From an uncultured Gammaproteobacteria bacterium (GTDB lineage Bacteria > Pseudomonadota > Gammaproteobacteria > Nitrosococcales > Methylophagaceae), in contig CAJQOM010000005.1 of NCBI GenBank assembly GCA_905479985.1, positions 1 to 64,000 on the forward strand: DNA of 64,000 nt, written 5' to 3'. Each line of letters begins with the position of its first letter. Position 1 is the first letter of the stretch. Below, in pieces: positions 19,578-29,558 of the stretch. The notes below the pieces were generated by a model that worked only from the letters and a program-made list of their open reading frames with translations, searched no databases and was not told where the DNA came from. The position numbers and the translations under genes were made by a program.

Positions 19578-20654
19578 TTAAGCATCACCTGCCGTCAAAA
19601 TACCCTGTTGCCGTGAAAAATCTAGCATTCTCTCTAAGGGTTTTAACGCCTTTAACCTGACTGACTCATCCACTTCGATCGTATTGGTCTCATCTCTTAG
19701 CGCTTCATAAAGATTGATCAAGGTATTCATTGCCATCCAAGGGCAATGGGCACAACTTTTACACGTTGCACTTTTGTCACCCGTTGGCGCCGGTATTAAA
19801 CGTTTATTTGGAACGGCTTGGCCCATCTTATAAAATAAGCCATGATCCGTTGCAATAATCAATGTGTCTGCTTTAGATTCTTTCCCTGCAGCGATGATTT
19901 GCTTGGTGGAGCCAACAAAGTCTGCCTTCGCGATAACCGCCTCAGGCGACTCAGGATGGACGAGAATATCGGCATCTGGATGTTGGCTTATCAACACCTC
20001 TAGCTCATGCAATTTAAACTCATCATGTACCACGCAATGACCTTGCCACAAGATCATATCGGCCCCTGTCTTATTATTGATATATTGGCCTAAATGACGA
20101 TCAGGCGCCCAGATAATTTTTTTACCCTGCGCCATCAAATTTTCAATAATCGGAATAGCATTACTTGATGTGACAATCCAGTCTGCTCGCGCTTTAACAT
20201 CAACACTGGTATTGGCATAGACCACTACCTCATGATCAGGGTATTGATCGCAAAAGGCACTGAACTCGTCAATTGGACAGCCTAAATCTAGAGAACACTC
20301 TGCCTCTAATGTTGGCATTATTACCACTTTTTCTGGGCTTAATATTTTGGCCGTCTCCCCCATGAACCGCACACCACAGATGACTAATTTGTCTGCTTTA
20401 TGTTCGGCGCCAAAGTTAGCCATATCTAACGAATCTGATACATAACCTCCCGTTTCCTCGGCTAAAGCTTGTAGATCATCATCAACATAATAATGGGCAA
20501 TCAAAACGGCATTTTTTTCAATTAACAATGCTTTTATTTTGGCAATGTAATCGGCCTTTTGATCTTTATTGAGCCAGGGTGATGGCGTAACATTATCAAT
20601 AATATTATCTATTTTCGATTGTAACCCTTGCGGGACTTGTTCAGCTAGACTCAT
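19578..20654 (-). CDS. nadA: Quinolinate synthase A
   Basis: This [4Fe-4S] enzyme condenses iminoaspartate with dihydroxyacetone phosphate to quinolinate in NAD synthesis. In its 358 residues the expected cluster ligands are C120 ([11 protein letters not shown]), C207 ([10 protein letters not shown]) and C304 in [28 protein letters not shown] near residue 53 is the first pseudo-repeat motif. It ends a minus-strand run headed by fmdB and aspS. nadB is not in the window. Confidence 0.96.
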   Translation of the reverse strand: MSLAEQVPQGLQSKIDNIIDNVTPSPWLNKDQKADYIAKIKALLIEKNAVLIAHYYVDDDLQALAEETGGYVSDSLDMANFGAEHKADKLVICGVRFMGETAKILSPEKVVIMPTLEAECSLDLGCPIDEFSAFCDQYPDHEVVVYANTSVDVKARADWIVTSSNAIPIIENLMAQGKKIIWAPDRHLGQYINNKTGADMILWQGHCVVHDEFKLHELEVLISQHPDADILVHPESPEAVIAKADFVGSTKQIIAAGKESKADTLIIATDHGLFYKMGQAVPNKRLIPAPTGDKSATCKSCAHCPWMAMNTLINLYEALRDETNTIEVDESVRLKALKPLERMLDFSRQQGILTAGDA

Positions 20655-20663
20655 GGATTTACC

Positions 20664-21059
20664 TTAAAATTCAGTCGCTTGAATGGCTTCAATAATAGGT
20701 TTGTTTGCGGCGGGGAAATCAAAATTCGTTAATGCTGTAATCGAACACCACTGTATTGTTTGCCCTTCCAGACCTTGTGGTTTCCCCTCAAAATGGGTGG
20801 TTGACCATACGTCCAATAATACTGATTTATCAGGGTAATCGTATTTAATTTTAATCAACGGTGCCGGGTTAACAATCTTGATGCCCAGTTCTTCTTTTAT
20901 TTCACGTACTAATGCCACGTCTGTTGCTTCGCCTGTTTCAACCTTACCACCGGGAAACTCCCATAAATTGCCTTGGTGCTGATGCGGTTGGCGCAGTGCA
21001 ATGAGCACTTGTTTGTGCTCGTTGACTATCACTGCCACAGCAACATGGACCAGCGACAT
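20664..21059 (-). CDS. mutT: 8-oxo-dGTP diphosphatase (MutT Nudix hydrolase)
   Basis: This sanitation enzyme hydrolyses 8-oxo-dGTP before it can be misincorporated. The 131-residue protein has a complete Nudix box, from GGKVETGEATDVALVREI to KEELGI. The family N terminus VHVAVAVIVNEHKQVLIALR is also present. It is the single-domain form, without the C-terminal thiamine-phosphate-synthase-like domain fused to MutT in some gammaproteobacteria. It lies between the zinc-finger gene and nadA with gaps under ten bases. Confidence 0.92.
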   Translation of the reverse strand: MSLVHVAVAVIVNEHKQVLIALRQPHQHQGNLWEFPGGKVETGEATDVALVREIKEELGIKIVNPAPLIKIKYDYPDKSVLLDVWSTTHFEGKPQGLEGQTIQWCSITALTNFDFPAANKPIIEAIQATEF

Positions 21060-21064
21060 TTTTT

Positions 21065-21262
21065 CTAAACTTTCTCGTCAGTAAGCACGTATAAGGCACC
21101 ACAGTATGGACACAGAATCTCACCCTTTTGTTCAATATCTAGAAACACGCGAGGATGCGCGTCCCAACCTGACATTGCAGGCATTGGGCAAGATAGTGGC
21201 AAGTCGCTACGTTGTACTTCGTAGCGACGTTCCGATGGCGTATTAGATTGCTGTTCGCTCAT
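21065..21262 (-). CDS. Small zinc-finger protein, zf-CHCC (NDUFS6-like) type
   Basis: This 65-residue protein has C25, H36, C51 and C54 (LSCPMPAM, DAHPRVFLDI, CPYCGALYVL). The spacing and the YEVQRSDLPLSCP lead-in match the zf-CHCC family, related to the zinc subunit NDUFS6 of mitochondrial complex I. The bacterial role is not established. It sits between aspS and mutT with very short gaps, so it is probably co-transcribed with them. Confidence 0.82.
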   Translation of the reverse strand: MSEQQSNTPSERRYEVQRSDLPLSCPMPAMSGWDAHPRVFLDIEQKGEILCPYCGALYVLTDEKV

Positions 21263-21270
21263 AGTTCACC

Positions 21271-23067
21271 TTAATTTCCAGTACTTTCCGCTATCACTGG
21301 CGCTTTGCGTAAACGAATATTTAATTCTTTCAACTGTCTTTCATTCACCGCGCTTGGCGCATCCGTTAAAGGACAACTCGCTGATTGTGTTTTTGGGAAA
21401 GCCATGACATCACGAATCGATGCTGAGCCGGTCATTAACATCGCTAAACGATCAAGACCAAAGGCCAGACCACCATGTGGAGGACAGCCATATTTCAAGG
21501 CATCCAATAAAAAGCCAAATTTATCCTTAGCTTCTTCTTCATCAATGCCCAGTAAGCCAAATACTTTATTTTGGACATCAGCCTTGTGAATACGCATTGA
21601 ACCACCGCCTAACTCTGTGCCGTTAAGGACCATATCGTAAGCACGTGAGAGACATTCGCCGGGATTAGAATCTAATAATGCTAAATCTGACTCCTGTGGT
21701 GCAGTAAATGGATGATGTAATGCTGTCCAGCGCTCTGACTTTTCATCCCATTCGAACATTGGGAAATCTACAACCCAAAGTGGCTGCCAATCACCTGACA
21801 CCAGCTCTAAATCATGTCCCAACTTAACACGTAGGGCGCCGAGTGCTTCATTCACGATATTCGCTTTATCGGCACCAAAAAATACTAGATCGCCAGTTTT
21901 TGCTTCTGTTCTTTGCATAATCGCTGCAACAACATCATCTGGTAAGAACTTTAAGATGGGTGATTGTAGGCCATCAATACCAGCATCAATGTCGTTCACC
22001 TTGATGTACGCTAAGCCTTTTGCTCCATAAATACCAACATATTTGGTGTAATCATCAATTTGTTTTCGGCTTAAAGCAGCACCATTTGGCACTCTCAATG
22101 CCGCGACTCTGCCTTTCTCGTCATTGGCCGGGCCAGAAAACACTTTGAAGTCGACTGATTTCATCAAATCATTAACATCGACCAGTTCCAGTGCAATACG
22201 TAAGTCAGGCTTGTCACTGCCAAAACGCAACATTGCATCCTCATACGTCATACGTGGAAATGGGTTGGGTAAAGCTGTGTCTAATACTTTATCAAATAAT
22301 TCACGAATCATTTGCTCCATCATCGCCATCAAATCTTGTTCTTCAACGAATGATGTTTCAATATCAATCTGCGTAAATTCCGGCTGTCTGTCGGCACGTA
22401 AGTCTTCATCACGGAAGCAGCGTACTACTTGGTAGTAACGATCCATCCCTGACACCATTAACAGCTGTTTAAATAACTGTGGTGATTGTGGCAAAGCAAA
22501 AAAGTCACCGGCGTGAGTACGGCTTGGCACAAGATAATCGCGTGCGCCTTCCGGTGTTGCCTTGGTTAGAATCGGCGTTTCAATATCAAGAAAGCCATTA
22601 TCATCTAGGAAACGACGTAAGCGGCTGGTGATTTGCGAACGGAAACGCAGCTTTTGCAGCATTTCTGGACGCCGTAAATCGATATAGCGGTGGCGTAAGC
22701 GGACATCTTCACTCACTTCAGCTTGTTCATGTAATGGAAATGGCGGCGTTTCCGAACTATTTAAAATCGTGAGTTCTTTTGCAACAATTTCAATCTTGCC
22801 ACTTTTTAAACCATCATTATCACTGCCCGTAGGTCTGAGACGAACTTGACCGGTTATTTGCAATACATACTCGCTACGTACCCGCTCTGCGACGGCAAAG
22901 CTATCAACATCTTCCGGGTTGCACACTATTTGTACCAGCCCTTCACGGTCTCTGAGATCAATAAAAATGACCCCGCCATGATCACGGCGGCGGTGCATCC
23001 AACCTGATACGGTGACTGTTTGTTCTTCTAATGTTTCGTTAACATCGCCGCAATAATGGCTACGCAT
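21271..23067 (-). CDS. aspS: Aspartyl-tRNA synthetase
   Basis: This class II synthetase charges tRNA-Asp. At 598 residues it is the long bacterial form. The N-terminal OB fold shows [21 protein letters not shown]. Motif 2 is in [21 protein letters not shown], the bacterial GAD insertion lies in the middle, and motif 3 is [12 protein letters not shown] near the C terminus. Upstream lie DUF502 and fmdB, a frequent gammaproteobacterial arrangement. Whether it discriminates Asn tRNA cannot be told from sequence inspection. Confidence 0.97.
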   Translation of the reverse strand: MRSHYCGDVNETLEEQTVTVSGWMHRRRDHGGVIFIDLRDREGLVQIVCNPEDVDSFAVAERVRSEYVLQITGQVRLRPTGSDNDGLKSGKIEIVAKELTILNSSETPPFPLHEQAEVSEDVRLRHRYIDLRRPEMLQKLRFRSQITSRLRRFLDDNGFLDIETPILTKATPEGARDYLVPSRTHAGDFFALPQSPQLFKQLLMVSGMDRYYQVVRCFRDEDLRADRQPEFTQIDIETSFVEEQDLMAMMEQMIRELFDKVLDTALPNPFPRMTYEDAMLRFGSDKPDLRIALELVDVNDLMKSVDFKVFSGPANDEKGRVAALRVPNGAALSRKQIDDYTKYVGIYGAKGLAYIKVNDIDAGIDGLQSPILKFLPDDVVAAIMQRTEAKTGDLVFFGADKANIVNEALGALRVKLGHDLELVSGDWQPLWVVDFPMFEWDEKSERWTALHHPFTAPQESDLALLDSNPGECLSRAYDMVLNGTELGGGSMRIHKADVQNKVFGLLGIDEEEAKDKFGFLLDALKYGCPPHGGLAFGLDRLAMLMTGSASIRDVMAFPKTQSASCPLTDAPSAVNERQLKELNIRLRKAPVIAESTGN

Positions 23068-23170
23068 GATTTTTCCTAATTTATCTTAATAATTAATCTT
23101 TTCAATGACGCTATAACACCATTGAAGCTACTTTTATTTCTGACTCTTTATTTCTGGCTCATAGGTGACT

Positions 23171-23803
23171 TTAACGCTCTACATCCACCTGCTTTGTCGC
23201 CAGCTTCTCTTTTTGCCAAGGCGGCACGGCAACGCCGAGTGAGATGATCATTTTTAAGCCATCTTCCACAGCCATGTCTAATTCGATTACATCGTCTTTT
23301 GGCACCATTAAAATGAAACCTGATGTCGGGTTAGGCGTCGTTGGAATGAACACACTGATCACTTCACTTTCCGTTTTAGCCTGTACTTCCCCCAAACTAT
23401 CTGATGTCATAAATGCCAAGCTCCAGACGCCTTTACGCGGGTATTCTATTAGCAATACCTTACGAAAAGACTTGGCATCCGTCGCCAACACAGCTTCCAT
23501 AATTTGTTTAATGCCAGCATATAAAGACCGCACTAGTGGAATGCGTGCTAAAAAATGCTCCCATGTTGCGATTAACCGCTTACCAAGGAAGTTCGCAACA
23601 ATCATGCCGGTTGCAAGTACCAGCATGGCGGCTAATACCACCCCTAAGCCAGGAATATGGATGCCTAACAAATTGTCAGGCTGATAAGCTTCTGGCAATA
23701 ATAATAATGTTCTATCAAGCAAGCCTACAATGGCTCGAATCACCAAGAAGGTGATGCCCAGCGGCATCCAGACTAACAGTCCTGCGATGACATACTTACG
23801 CAT
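23171..23803 (-). CDS. DUF502 membrane protein
   Basis: This 210-residue inner-membrane protein has hydrophobic segments at about residues 5-25 and 52-75, the second inside IHIPGLGVVLAAMLVLATGMIVANFLG. After these come a cytoplasmic or periplasmic domain with LARIPLVRSLYAGIKQ and VFIPTTPNPTSGFILMVP, both hallmarks of DUF502. The function is unknown. fmdB-DUF502-aspS is a conserved trio. Confidence 0.88.
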   Translation of the reverse strand: MRKYVIAGLLVWMPLGITFLVIRAIVGLLDRTLLLLPEAYQPDNLLGIHIPGLGVVLAAMLVLATGMIVANFLGKRLIATWEHFLARIPLVRSLYAGIKQIMEAVLATDAKSFRKVLLIEYPRKGVWSLAFMTSDSLGEVQAKTESEVISVFIPTTPNPTSGFILMVPKDDVIELDMAVEDGLKMIISLGVAVPPWQKEKLATKQVDVER

Positions 23804-23845
23804 AATGGTGACTCACTTAATGTTTAACTCACATTTTGCTTAGTT

Positions 23846-24091
23846 TTAAGCTGCGGTATCAGACTTTTTTGCTGGCTTTGTATCGCTTTCAGCTAAATTA
23901 CGTTTTTTACCACTTTTAAAGTCCGTTTCATACCAGCCATCGCCTTTTAAACGGAAACCAGCAGCAGAAACCAACTTCCTTAATGTTGCTTCATCGCAGG
24001 CTGGACAATGAATCAGCGATTCATCGCTCATTTTTTGTAATGCTTCGAACTCATGTTCGCAAGTATCACAGCGATATTCATATAATGGCAT
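23846..24091 (-). CDS. FmdB-family zinc-ribbon regulatory protein
   Basis: The start is the ATG at 24091, giving an 81-residue protein opening MPLYEYRCDTCEHEFE, the invariant family N terminus. A longer frame to 24127 adds only a basic, unconserved extension. Zinc ribbon cysteines are C8, C11, C29 and C32, and GFRLKGDGWYETDFK is the second conserved block. The C terminus is a lysine-rich tail. The family name derives from a putative regulator of formamidase or amidase genes, but the role in most bacteria is unknown. It heads the aspS run. Confidence 0.87.
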   Translation of the reverse strand: MPLYEYRCDTCEHEFEALQKMSDESLIHCPACDEATLRKLVSAAGFRLKGDGWYETDFKSGKKRNLAESDTKPAKKSDTAA

Positions 24092-24280
24092 TGTTTTGTA
24101 CCTTTTCCCTTTTTCACCTTTACACACTTACTATGTTAAGTAAGCTAAGTAAAATAGTTACGCTTACAATTTAACGCGCCAATTATACCTAATAAATAGT
24201 AATAACGCTCTGACTATCCCCTTTGCACTAAAGCGTCGTCAGCAACAGTGACTTTTCTGGTTATCCGTCAAAGCGAGATT

Positions 24281-24303
24281 ACCAAGATCAAAATCTTGGT
24301 TTT
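24281..24303 (+). terminator. AT-rich hairpin, possible weak terminator or regulatory stem
   Basis: ACCAAGAT (24281-24288) and ATCTTGGT (24293-24300) pair perfectly around a CAAA loop, and TTT follows. The stem has only three G-C pairs and the T run is short, so termination would be inefficient. No gene is read into it from the left, so it may instead be part of the petA leader or a protein-binding site. Confidence 0.35.
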
Positions 24304-24419
24304 AAAGAAAGCGATCTAATTCACTATTATTTACCTTTCAACTTCGCTAACTTAAGGGTATTTTTAGCTCCCATCGCCGTGATTAGGCTAAGTAGAAACC
24401 GTTAATTGCCCATAGTTGC

Positions 24420-24448
24420 TTGATCAGACACCAAATGTCTGTGATAAG
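24420..24448 (+). promoter_or_regulatory. Possible petA promoter with an inverted repeat in its spacer
   Basis: TTGATC (24420-24425) and GATAAG (24443-24448) are 17 bases apart, each matching the sigma-70 consensus at four of six positions. The inverted repeat CAGACA (24425-24430) and TGTCTG (24436-24441), with a five-base gap, fills the spacer, where a repressor operator could sit. Both readings are inference from spacing. Confidence 0.28.
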
Positions 24449-24547
24449 ATTCGTACTATCACTTGACCTTCGTTGGGCTATCGCTCTTAGTTCGCCATGA
24501 GCTTACCAACTCAATTAGGTCATACCGCCAGAGGTTGCCATAGATAG

Positions 24548-25144
24548 ATGACGAATACGGTTGATGTCGATAAACGACGATTTTTAACTAATGCCACGAC
24601 AGTTGTCGGCGGAATTGGGGCAATCGCCGTCGCAATCCCTTTTATTTCCTCCCTGTCACCCAGCGCTAAAGCTGAAGCCGCAGGTGCGCCAGTTGCACTT
24701 GATATTAGCAAACTGGCTATGGGTCAAATGCTGATAATTGAATGGCGTGGTAAACCTGTTTGGATTCTACGTCGCTCTGATGACACATTGTCGACGCTCG
24801 CTACTTTAGCCAGTGAATTAAGTGATCCTGACAGCGATGACCTCGGCCAACAACCTGACTACTGCAAAAATCCTAGTCGCTCTATCCGCGATGACATCCT
24901 TGTTTTAGTGGGTATTTGTACCCATTTAGGCTGTTCGCCGACACACCGACCTGAGCTTGCCCCTGAAGATTTAGGCCCTGACTGGAAAGGCGGATTCTTC
25001 TGTCCTTGCCATGGTTCAAAATTTGATTTGGCTGGCCGTGTTTATGCGGGTCTTCCAGCCCCTAACAACCTTGTCGTTCCGCCATATCATTTTGTAAGCG
25101 ATAGTCAGCTCTTAATCGGTGCTGATCCAGTGGGGTATGGTTAA
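24548..25144 (+). CDS. petA: Ubiquinol-cytochrome c reductase, Rieske iron-sulfur subunit
   Basis: This is the [2Fe-2S] subunit of the cytochrome bc1 complex, transferring electrons from ubiquinol to cytochrome c1. In its 198 residues an N-terminal DKRRFL segment precedes the single transmembrane anchor (about 14-36), a Tat-like arrangement usual for Rieske proteins. Cluster ligands are C124 and H126 (CTHLGC) and C152 and H155 (CPCHGS), with C129 and C154 forming the disulfide. Its TAA overlaps the petB ATG by one base. Confidence 0.97.
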   Translation: MTNTVDVDKRRFLTNATTVVGGIGAIAVAIPFISSLSPSAKAEAAGAPVALDISKLAMGQMLIIEWRGKPVWILRRSDDTLSTLATLASELSDPDSDDLGQQPDYCKNPSRSIRDDILVLVGICTHLGCSPTHRPELAPEDLGPDWKGGFFCPCHGSKFDLAGRVYAGLPAPNNLVVPPYHFVSDSQLLIGADPVGYG

Positions 25145-26349
25145 TGCGCTTATTAGATTGGATCGATGCCCGCTTCCCTGCCTCGAAATTATGGAATGAA
25201 CATTTAGCCGAATATTACGCCCCCAAAAACTTCAATTTTTGGTATTTCTTTGGCTCTTTGGCTTTGGTTATATTGATTTTGCAAATTGTCACGGGCATCT
25301 TTTTAACGATGCATTACAAGCCCGATACGGCTTTGGCTTTTGCTTCTGTTGAATACATTATGCGCGATGTCAATTGGGGTTGGTTAATCCGTTATCTCCA
25401 CTCGACGGGGGCTTCGGCATTTTTTGTCGTTGTTTACCTGCATATGTTCCGGGGCTTATTGTATGGTTCCTATAAACAACCCCGAGAGTTAGTCTGGATT
25501 TTCGGCATGCTCATTTATGTGGCCTTAATGGCTGAAGCCTTTATGGGCTATCTCCTTCCTTGGGGGCAAATGTCTTTTTGGGGCGCACAAGTCATCATTT
25601 CGCTATTTGGCGCCATCCCGTATGTGGGCGAAGGCTTAGCACTCTGGATAAGAGGAGACTTTGTCGTCGCCGATGCGACATTGAACCGATTTTTCGCTTT
25701 CCATGTGATTGCGGTGCCACTGGTTTTACTGGGCCTCGTTGTCGCCCATATTATCGCTTTGCATGAAGTCGGCTCAAATAACCCCGACGGCGTCGAAATT
25801 AAAAAGCTTAAAAATGATCAAGGTATTCCTGTCGACGGTATTGCTTTCCATCCTTATTATTCGGTGAAAGATCTCGTCGGTGTGATTGTCTTTTTGTTTA
25901 TCTTTTCGATCATCTTGTTTTATATGCCTGAGATGGGCGGCTGGTTTTTAGAAAAAGATAACTTTATTCCCGCTGATCCGCTTAAAACACCTGAGCACAT
26001 TGTGCCTTTATGGTATTTCACCCCTTTTTATGCGATTTTACGGGCTGTCCCAGATAAATTGTTCGGTGTCTTAGCGATGGGCGGTGCCATCGTTGTGTTG
26101 TTTTTGCTGCCATGGCTAGATCGCAGTCCGGTCAAATCCATTCGTTATCGCGGTCCTTTGTTCAAAACGGCACTCACGCTCTTTACGATTAGCTTTTTCG
26201 CACTTGGCTATTTAGGCACCCAGCCAGCCACAGGGCTTTATACCTTAATGGCGCAGATTTTCTCTGTCATTTATTTTTCCTTTTTCTTATTTATGCCCTT
26301 TTACACGGCAATTGATAAAGATAAACCTGTACCCGATAGGGTGACATAA
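25144..26349 (+). CDS. petB: Ubiquinol-cytochrome c reductase, cytochrome b subunit
   Basis: Cytochrome b houses both haem b groups and the quinone sites of the bc1 complex. The 401-residue protein has eight hydrophobic segments. The haem-ligand histidine pairs lie in WLIRYLHSTGASAFFVVVYLH and in FFAFHVIAVPLVLLGLVVAH. The Qo-site motif appears as DPLKTPEHIVPLWYFTPFYA, containing the PEHI form of PEWY. It lies between petA and petC with almost no spacing. Confidence 0.98.
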   Translation: MRLLDWIDARFPASKLWNEHLAEYYAPKNFNFWYFFGSLALVILILQIVTGIFLTMHYKPDTALAFASVEYIMRDVNWGWLIRYLHSTGASAFFVVVYLHMFRGLLYGSYKQPRELVWIFGMLIYVALMAEAFMGYLLPWGQMSFWGAQVIISLFGAIPYVGEGLALWIRGDFVVADATLNRFFAFHVIAVPLVLLGLVVAHIIALHEVGSNNPDGVEIKKLKNDQGIPVDGIAFHPYYSVKDLVGVIVFLFIFSIILFYMPEMGGWFLEKDNFIPADPLKTPEHIVPLWYFTPFYAILRAVPDKLFGVLAMGGAIVVLFLLPWLDRSPVKSIRYRGPLFKTALTLFTISFFALGYLGTQPATGLYTLMAQIFSVIYFSFFLFMPFYTAIDKDKPVPDRVT

Positions 26350-26350
26350 G

Positions 26351-27058
26351 ATGAAATTAATCGTCGGCTTCCTGCTCTATCTCATCGCATTCACTTCCAG
26401 TTACAGCTACGCTGCCTCTGGAAAAATGCAGCTTGATACCGTTGATATAGATTTATCTGACAAAGCGTCATTACAGCGTGGGGCAAAGATCTTTATGAAC
26501 TATTGCCTAAGCTGCCACTCTGCTGCCTATATGCGCTATAACCGTATGGGTAAAGATTTGGGCTTAAGTGATGCACAAGTTGAAGAAAGCTTGATGTTTG
26601 CTTCTGATAAGGTCGGCGATACCATGACTGTTGCCATGCGCCCTAAAGATGCGAAAAAATGGTTTGGCGTTGTCCCACCTGATTTATCGGTCATTTCACG
26701 GGCGCGTGGGACTGATTGGCTTTACACTTATCTTCGTGGTTATTATTTGGATACACAAAAAATATTAGGTACGAATAACGTCGTGTTTAAAGATGTAGGT
26801 ATGCCGCATGTATTGTGGCAAGAACAGGGCTACGTACGCAAAGACAGTAATAATCAATTACATGCACTGGCTGGCGATCAAACCACGGTATCAGAATACA
26901 ATATGATGGTTCGCGACTTAGTCAATTTCTTAGCCTATATTGGTGAGCCTTCCAAAATACAGCGTTTAGCATTAGGAAAATGGGTGTTATTATATCTCGC
27001 ACTGTTTTTCTTCGTTGCTTATCCGCTGAAAAAAGCCTTTTGGGAAGATGTTCATTAA
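26351..27058 (+). CDS. petC: Ubiquinol-cytochrome c reductase, cytochrome c1 subunit
   Basis: This 235-residue membrane-anchored c-type cytochrome accepts electrons from the Rieske centre. A signal peptide ends near YSYAAS at residue 22. The haem motif C52-LS-C55-H56 is in NYCLSCHSAAYMRY, and a C-terminal anchor is formed by WVLLYLALFFFVAYPLKKA. PPDLSVISRARG is a conserved haem-pocket segment. Its AGGGTGA ribosome site lies at the end of petB. Confidence 0.97.
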   Translation: MKLIVGFLLYLIAFTSSYSYAASGKMQLDTVDIDLSDKASLQRGAKIFMNYCLSCHSAAYMRYNRMGKDLGLSDAQVEESLMFASDKVGDTMTVAMRPKDAKKWFGVVPPDLSVISRARGTDWLYTYLRGYYLDTQKILGTNNVVFKDVGMPHVLWQEQGYVRKDSNNQLHALAGDQTTVSEYNMMVRDLVNFLAYIGEPSKIQRLALGKWVLLYLALFFFVAYPLKKAFWEDVH

Positions 27059-27163
27059 TATTACTGCAACACTGCCACTTTTCATCGTTAAGTTAAAATT
27101 CCCTTTCCTTGCTAGTCCCCATCATAAGGCCATGACTTTACACCCTGTCACGATTTCTCAGCT

Positions 27164-27763
27164 ATGATGGTCCTCTATTCCGATCCACTTTGCCCGCTTT
27201 GCCATCGCACGCGTTTTGCGCTCGCAGAAAAAGGGATTGCTGCCAGTATTCGTAATAGTCGTACTGATCCATGGTCAGAAGAAGTTTCGGCGGCGGTGCC
27301 TTACGGAACGAGCCCTGTCTTAGTTGAACGTGACCTCGTCCTGTTCGATAGCAACATCATTATTGATTATCTTGATGCGCGCTTCCTTCAAGCCCCGCTA
27401 TATCCTTCCGACCCCGCGGCTAAAGCGCAACTCAAACTGATGCTGTACCGTCTCGATCGCGATTGGTATTCACTTTGGGATGCCTTGTCTGGCCTGAAGA
27501 AGACGAAAATGGCCACAGCAAAACGGACGCTTCGTGAAGACTTAACTGTATTAGCACCACTATTTGAAGCCACCCCTTTCTTTATGAGCGACACCTTTTC
27601 CATGCTCGATTGTAGTTTAGCGCCCTTGCTTTGGCGTTTGCCACTGCTTAATATTACGTTACCGAGTAGCGCGAGTGCCGTCGATACGTATGCGAAACGC
27701 TTATTTGAGCGGCCAAGCTTTCAAACCAGTCTAACTAATGAAGAACGAGCGATGAGACCATGA
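27164..27763 (+). CDS. sspA: Stringent starvation protein A homologue (GST fold)
   Basis: SspA binds RNA polymerase and acts as a transcription factor under starvation or acid stress. This 199-residue glutathione-transferase-fold protein has the diagnostic FALAEKGI near residue 18, YGTSPVLVERDLVLFDSNIIIDYLD, and RDWYSLWDAL in the helical domain. At the position corresponding to the GST active site it carries CPLC (residues 10-13), whereas E. coli SspA has a Y-S-H sequence. It follows petC and overlaps sspB by four bases; petABC-sspAB is a conserved order. Confidence 0.92.
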   Translation: MMVLYSDPLCPLCHRTRFALAEKGIAASIRNSRTDPWSEEVSAAVPYGTSPVLVERDLVLFDSNIIIDYLDARFLQAPLYPSDPAAKAQLKLMLYRLDRDWYSLWDALSGLKKTKMATAKRTLREDLTVLAPLFEATPFFMSDTFSMLDCSLAPLLWRLPLLNITLPSSASAVDTYAKRLFERPSFQTSLTNEERAMRP

Positions 27764-28143
27764 CCTCTCAAAAACCTTATCTTATCCGTGCTATTTACGA
27801 ATGGCTATTGGATAACCAATTAACGCCTTATTTGTTAGTCAATACGTTGATTGAAGGGGTAAAAGTGCCCGAAGAATATATTAATGAAGATAAAATAGTG
27901 CTGAATATCGCGCCGGATGCGGTACAGCACTTTCAAGCTGATAATGACTGGATCAGTTTTTCAGCGCGCTTTTCAGGCAGGCCGATGGAGCTGTTTATTC
28001 CCATTGATGCTATTCAAGGTATTTATGGCAAAGAAAACAATGAGGGCATGTTTTTTACTGACGAAGACACGCCACCATCACCAACCTCGCCAAAAAAAGT
28101 ACCTGCGGTTAAAGAACGACCTAGTCTGAAAATCGTTAAATAA
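27760..28143 (+). CDS. sspB: ClpXP protease specificity-enhancing factor SspB
   Basis: SspB tethers ssrA-tagged peptides to ClpX and speeds their degradation. The 127-residue protein has the family start KPYLIRAIYEWLLDNQLTPYLLV, the substrate-groove region with FSARFSGRP, and IPIDAIQGIYGKENNEGMFF. A flexible, proline- and lysine-rich tail ends in RPSLKIVK, resembling the ClpX-docking tail (LRVVK-like). It ends five bases from the convergent gltX stop. Confidence 0.95.
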   Translation: MTSQKPYLIRAIYEWLLDNQLTPYLLVNTLIEGVKVPEEYINEDKIVLNIAPDAVQHFQADNDWISFSARFSGRPMELFIPIDAIQGIYGKENNEGMFFTDEDTPPSPTSPKKVPAVKERPSLKIVK

Positions 28144-28148
28144 ACCGA

Positions 28149-29558
28149 CTAAGCCACCCGGTTTTGTTCGATCCACTCCAGTGCTTTATCAATTGCTAAG
28201 AGCGTTTTATCGCGCCCTAATACTGCCAACGTGACATCTAATGGCGGTGACATTGTGGTGCCTGTCACTGCGACTCTGATAGGTTGAGCCACTTTACCCA
28301 TGCCTACTTCAAATTGTTCTGCACAGGCTTTAATTTGATCATGTACTGGCTCTGCTTGCCAACTTGCTAATCCGGATAAACGTTGTTTCATATCGGCTAA
28401 AAAAACAGCACTGGTTACTGTCAGGTTTTTCTTGGCTGCTTTTTCATCATAGCCTTCTGGCGCCCGATAGAAAAAGACGCTATTTGCTGCCATTTCAACC
28501 AAGGTTTTTGCTCTTTCTTGTTGCAACTCTACCACGTCAACTAACGCGGGGCCTTGCGATGGATCTATTCCCTGCTGTCCCATGTGATAACTCAAATGGC
28601 GGGCAATATGTTCTGGTGTGCTGGTCTTGATGTAATGCTGATTCAGCCAAATCAGCTTATCGGTATTGAAACTAGATGCCGCTTTGTTAACATCGGCAAT
28701 ATCAAATAGCTGAATCATCTCATCTAACGAAAAAATTTCCTGATCGCCATGTGACCAGCCTAAACGTACTAAATAATTGAGTAGGGCTTCCGGTAGGTAG
28801 CCTTCATCCCGATAATTCATGACACCCACTGCACCATGACGTTTCGATAATCGCGCCCCATCATCCCCTAAAATCATTGGTACATGGGAAAAGACCGGCA
28901 CGTCGGCCTTGAGTGCATTGAAAATATTAATTTGTCTCGGTGAGTTATTCAGATGGTCATCACCGCGAATCACATGAGTCAACGCCATGTCCATATCGTC
29001 GACTACCACCGTTAAGTTGTAGGTCGGTGAGCCATCCGAGCGGGCAATGATTAAATCGTCGAGTTCGGTGTTTTTGAAGACGACATCGCCTCGAATATTA
29101 TCTTTGACCACGACAGCACCTTCTGTCGGGTTTTTAAATCGAATAACAGGTTCTACATTTGATGGTGGGGCTTTCAAATGTCGGCAACGGCCGTCATAAC
29201 GCGGCTTTTCTTTGTTTGCTCTTTGTTGCTCGCGCATGTCTTCCAAAGTGTCTTTTGAGCAATAACAATGGTACGCATCACCTTGCTCAAATAATTGTGC
29301 AATCACCTCTTTATAGCGATCAAAGCGGTCTGTTTGGTAAAATGGCCCCTCATCATACGTTAGCCCTAACCAAGTCATCCCTTCTAAAATGGCATTGACC
29401 GATTCTTTTGTTGAACGCGCTAAATCAGTATCCTCGATCCGTAAAATAAATTGTCCACCATGTTTCCTGGCATATAACCAAGAAAATAAGGCTGTGCGAG
29501 CACCCCCTACGTGTAAATAACCGGTTGGACTAGGGGCAAAACGGGTACGAACTGTCAT
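28149..29558 (-). CDS. gltX: Glutamyl-tRNA synthetase
   Basis: This class I synthetase charges tRNA-Glu. I use the ATG at 29558, so the protein (469 residues) starts [19 protein letters not shown], with the HIGH-equivalent HVGG. The longer frame to 29582 adds eight unconserved residues. KMSKS appears as [10 protein letters not shown], and [29 protein letters not shown] is the zinc-binding insertion. It stands alone, convergent with sspB and divergent from mtdA. Confidence 0.97.
   Translation of the reverse strand: MTVRTRFAPSPTGYLHVGGARTALFSWLYARKHGGQFILRIEDTDLARSTKESVNAILEGMTWLGLTYDEGPFYQTDRFDRYKEVIAQLFEQGDAYHCYCSKDTLEDMREQQRANKEKPRYDGRCRHLKAPPSNVEPVIRFKNPTEGAVVVKDNIRGDVVFKNTELDDLIIARSDGSPTYNLTVVVDDMDMALTHVIRGDDHLNNSPRQINIFNALKADVPVFSHVPMILGDDGARLSKRHGAVGVMNYRDEGYLPEALLNYLVRLGWSHGDQEIFSLDEMIQLFDIADVNKAASSFNTDKLIWLNQHYIKTSTPEHIARHLSYHMGQQGIDPSQGPALVDVVELQQERAKTLVEMAANSVFFYRAPEGYDEKAAKKNLTVTSAVFLADMKQRLSGLASWQAEPVHDQIKACAEQFEVGMGKVAQPIRVAVTGTTMSPPLDVTLAVLGRDKTLLAIDKALEWIEQNRVA

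Larger units (their letters stand above)
24092..24547. other. Long intergenic region between fmdB and petA
   Basis: This divergent spacer of about 455 bases holds no convincing coding region or tRNA on either strand. Its visible structure is an 8-base perfect hairpin at 24281-24300 and a second inverted repeat at 24425-24441 placed inside a weak promoter-like pair. It should contain the promoters for fmdB (minus) and the bc1 operon (plus). Confidence 0.6.

Noticed and set aside
24092-24547. Possible tRNA or small RNA gene in the long gap before petA
   Set aside because: No cloverleaf, T-loop consensus or terminated RNA unit could be found; only two inverted repeats are visible.
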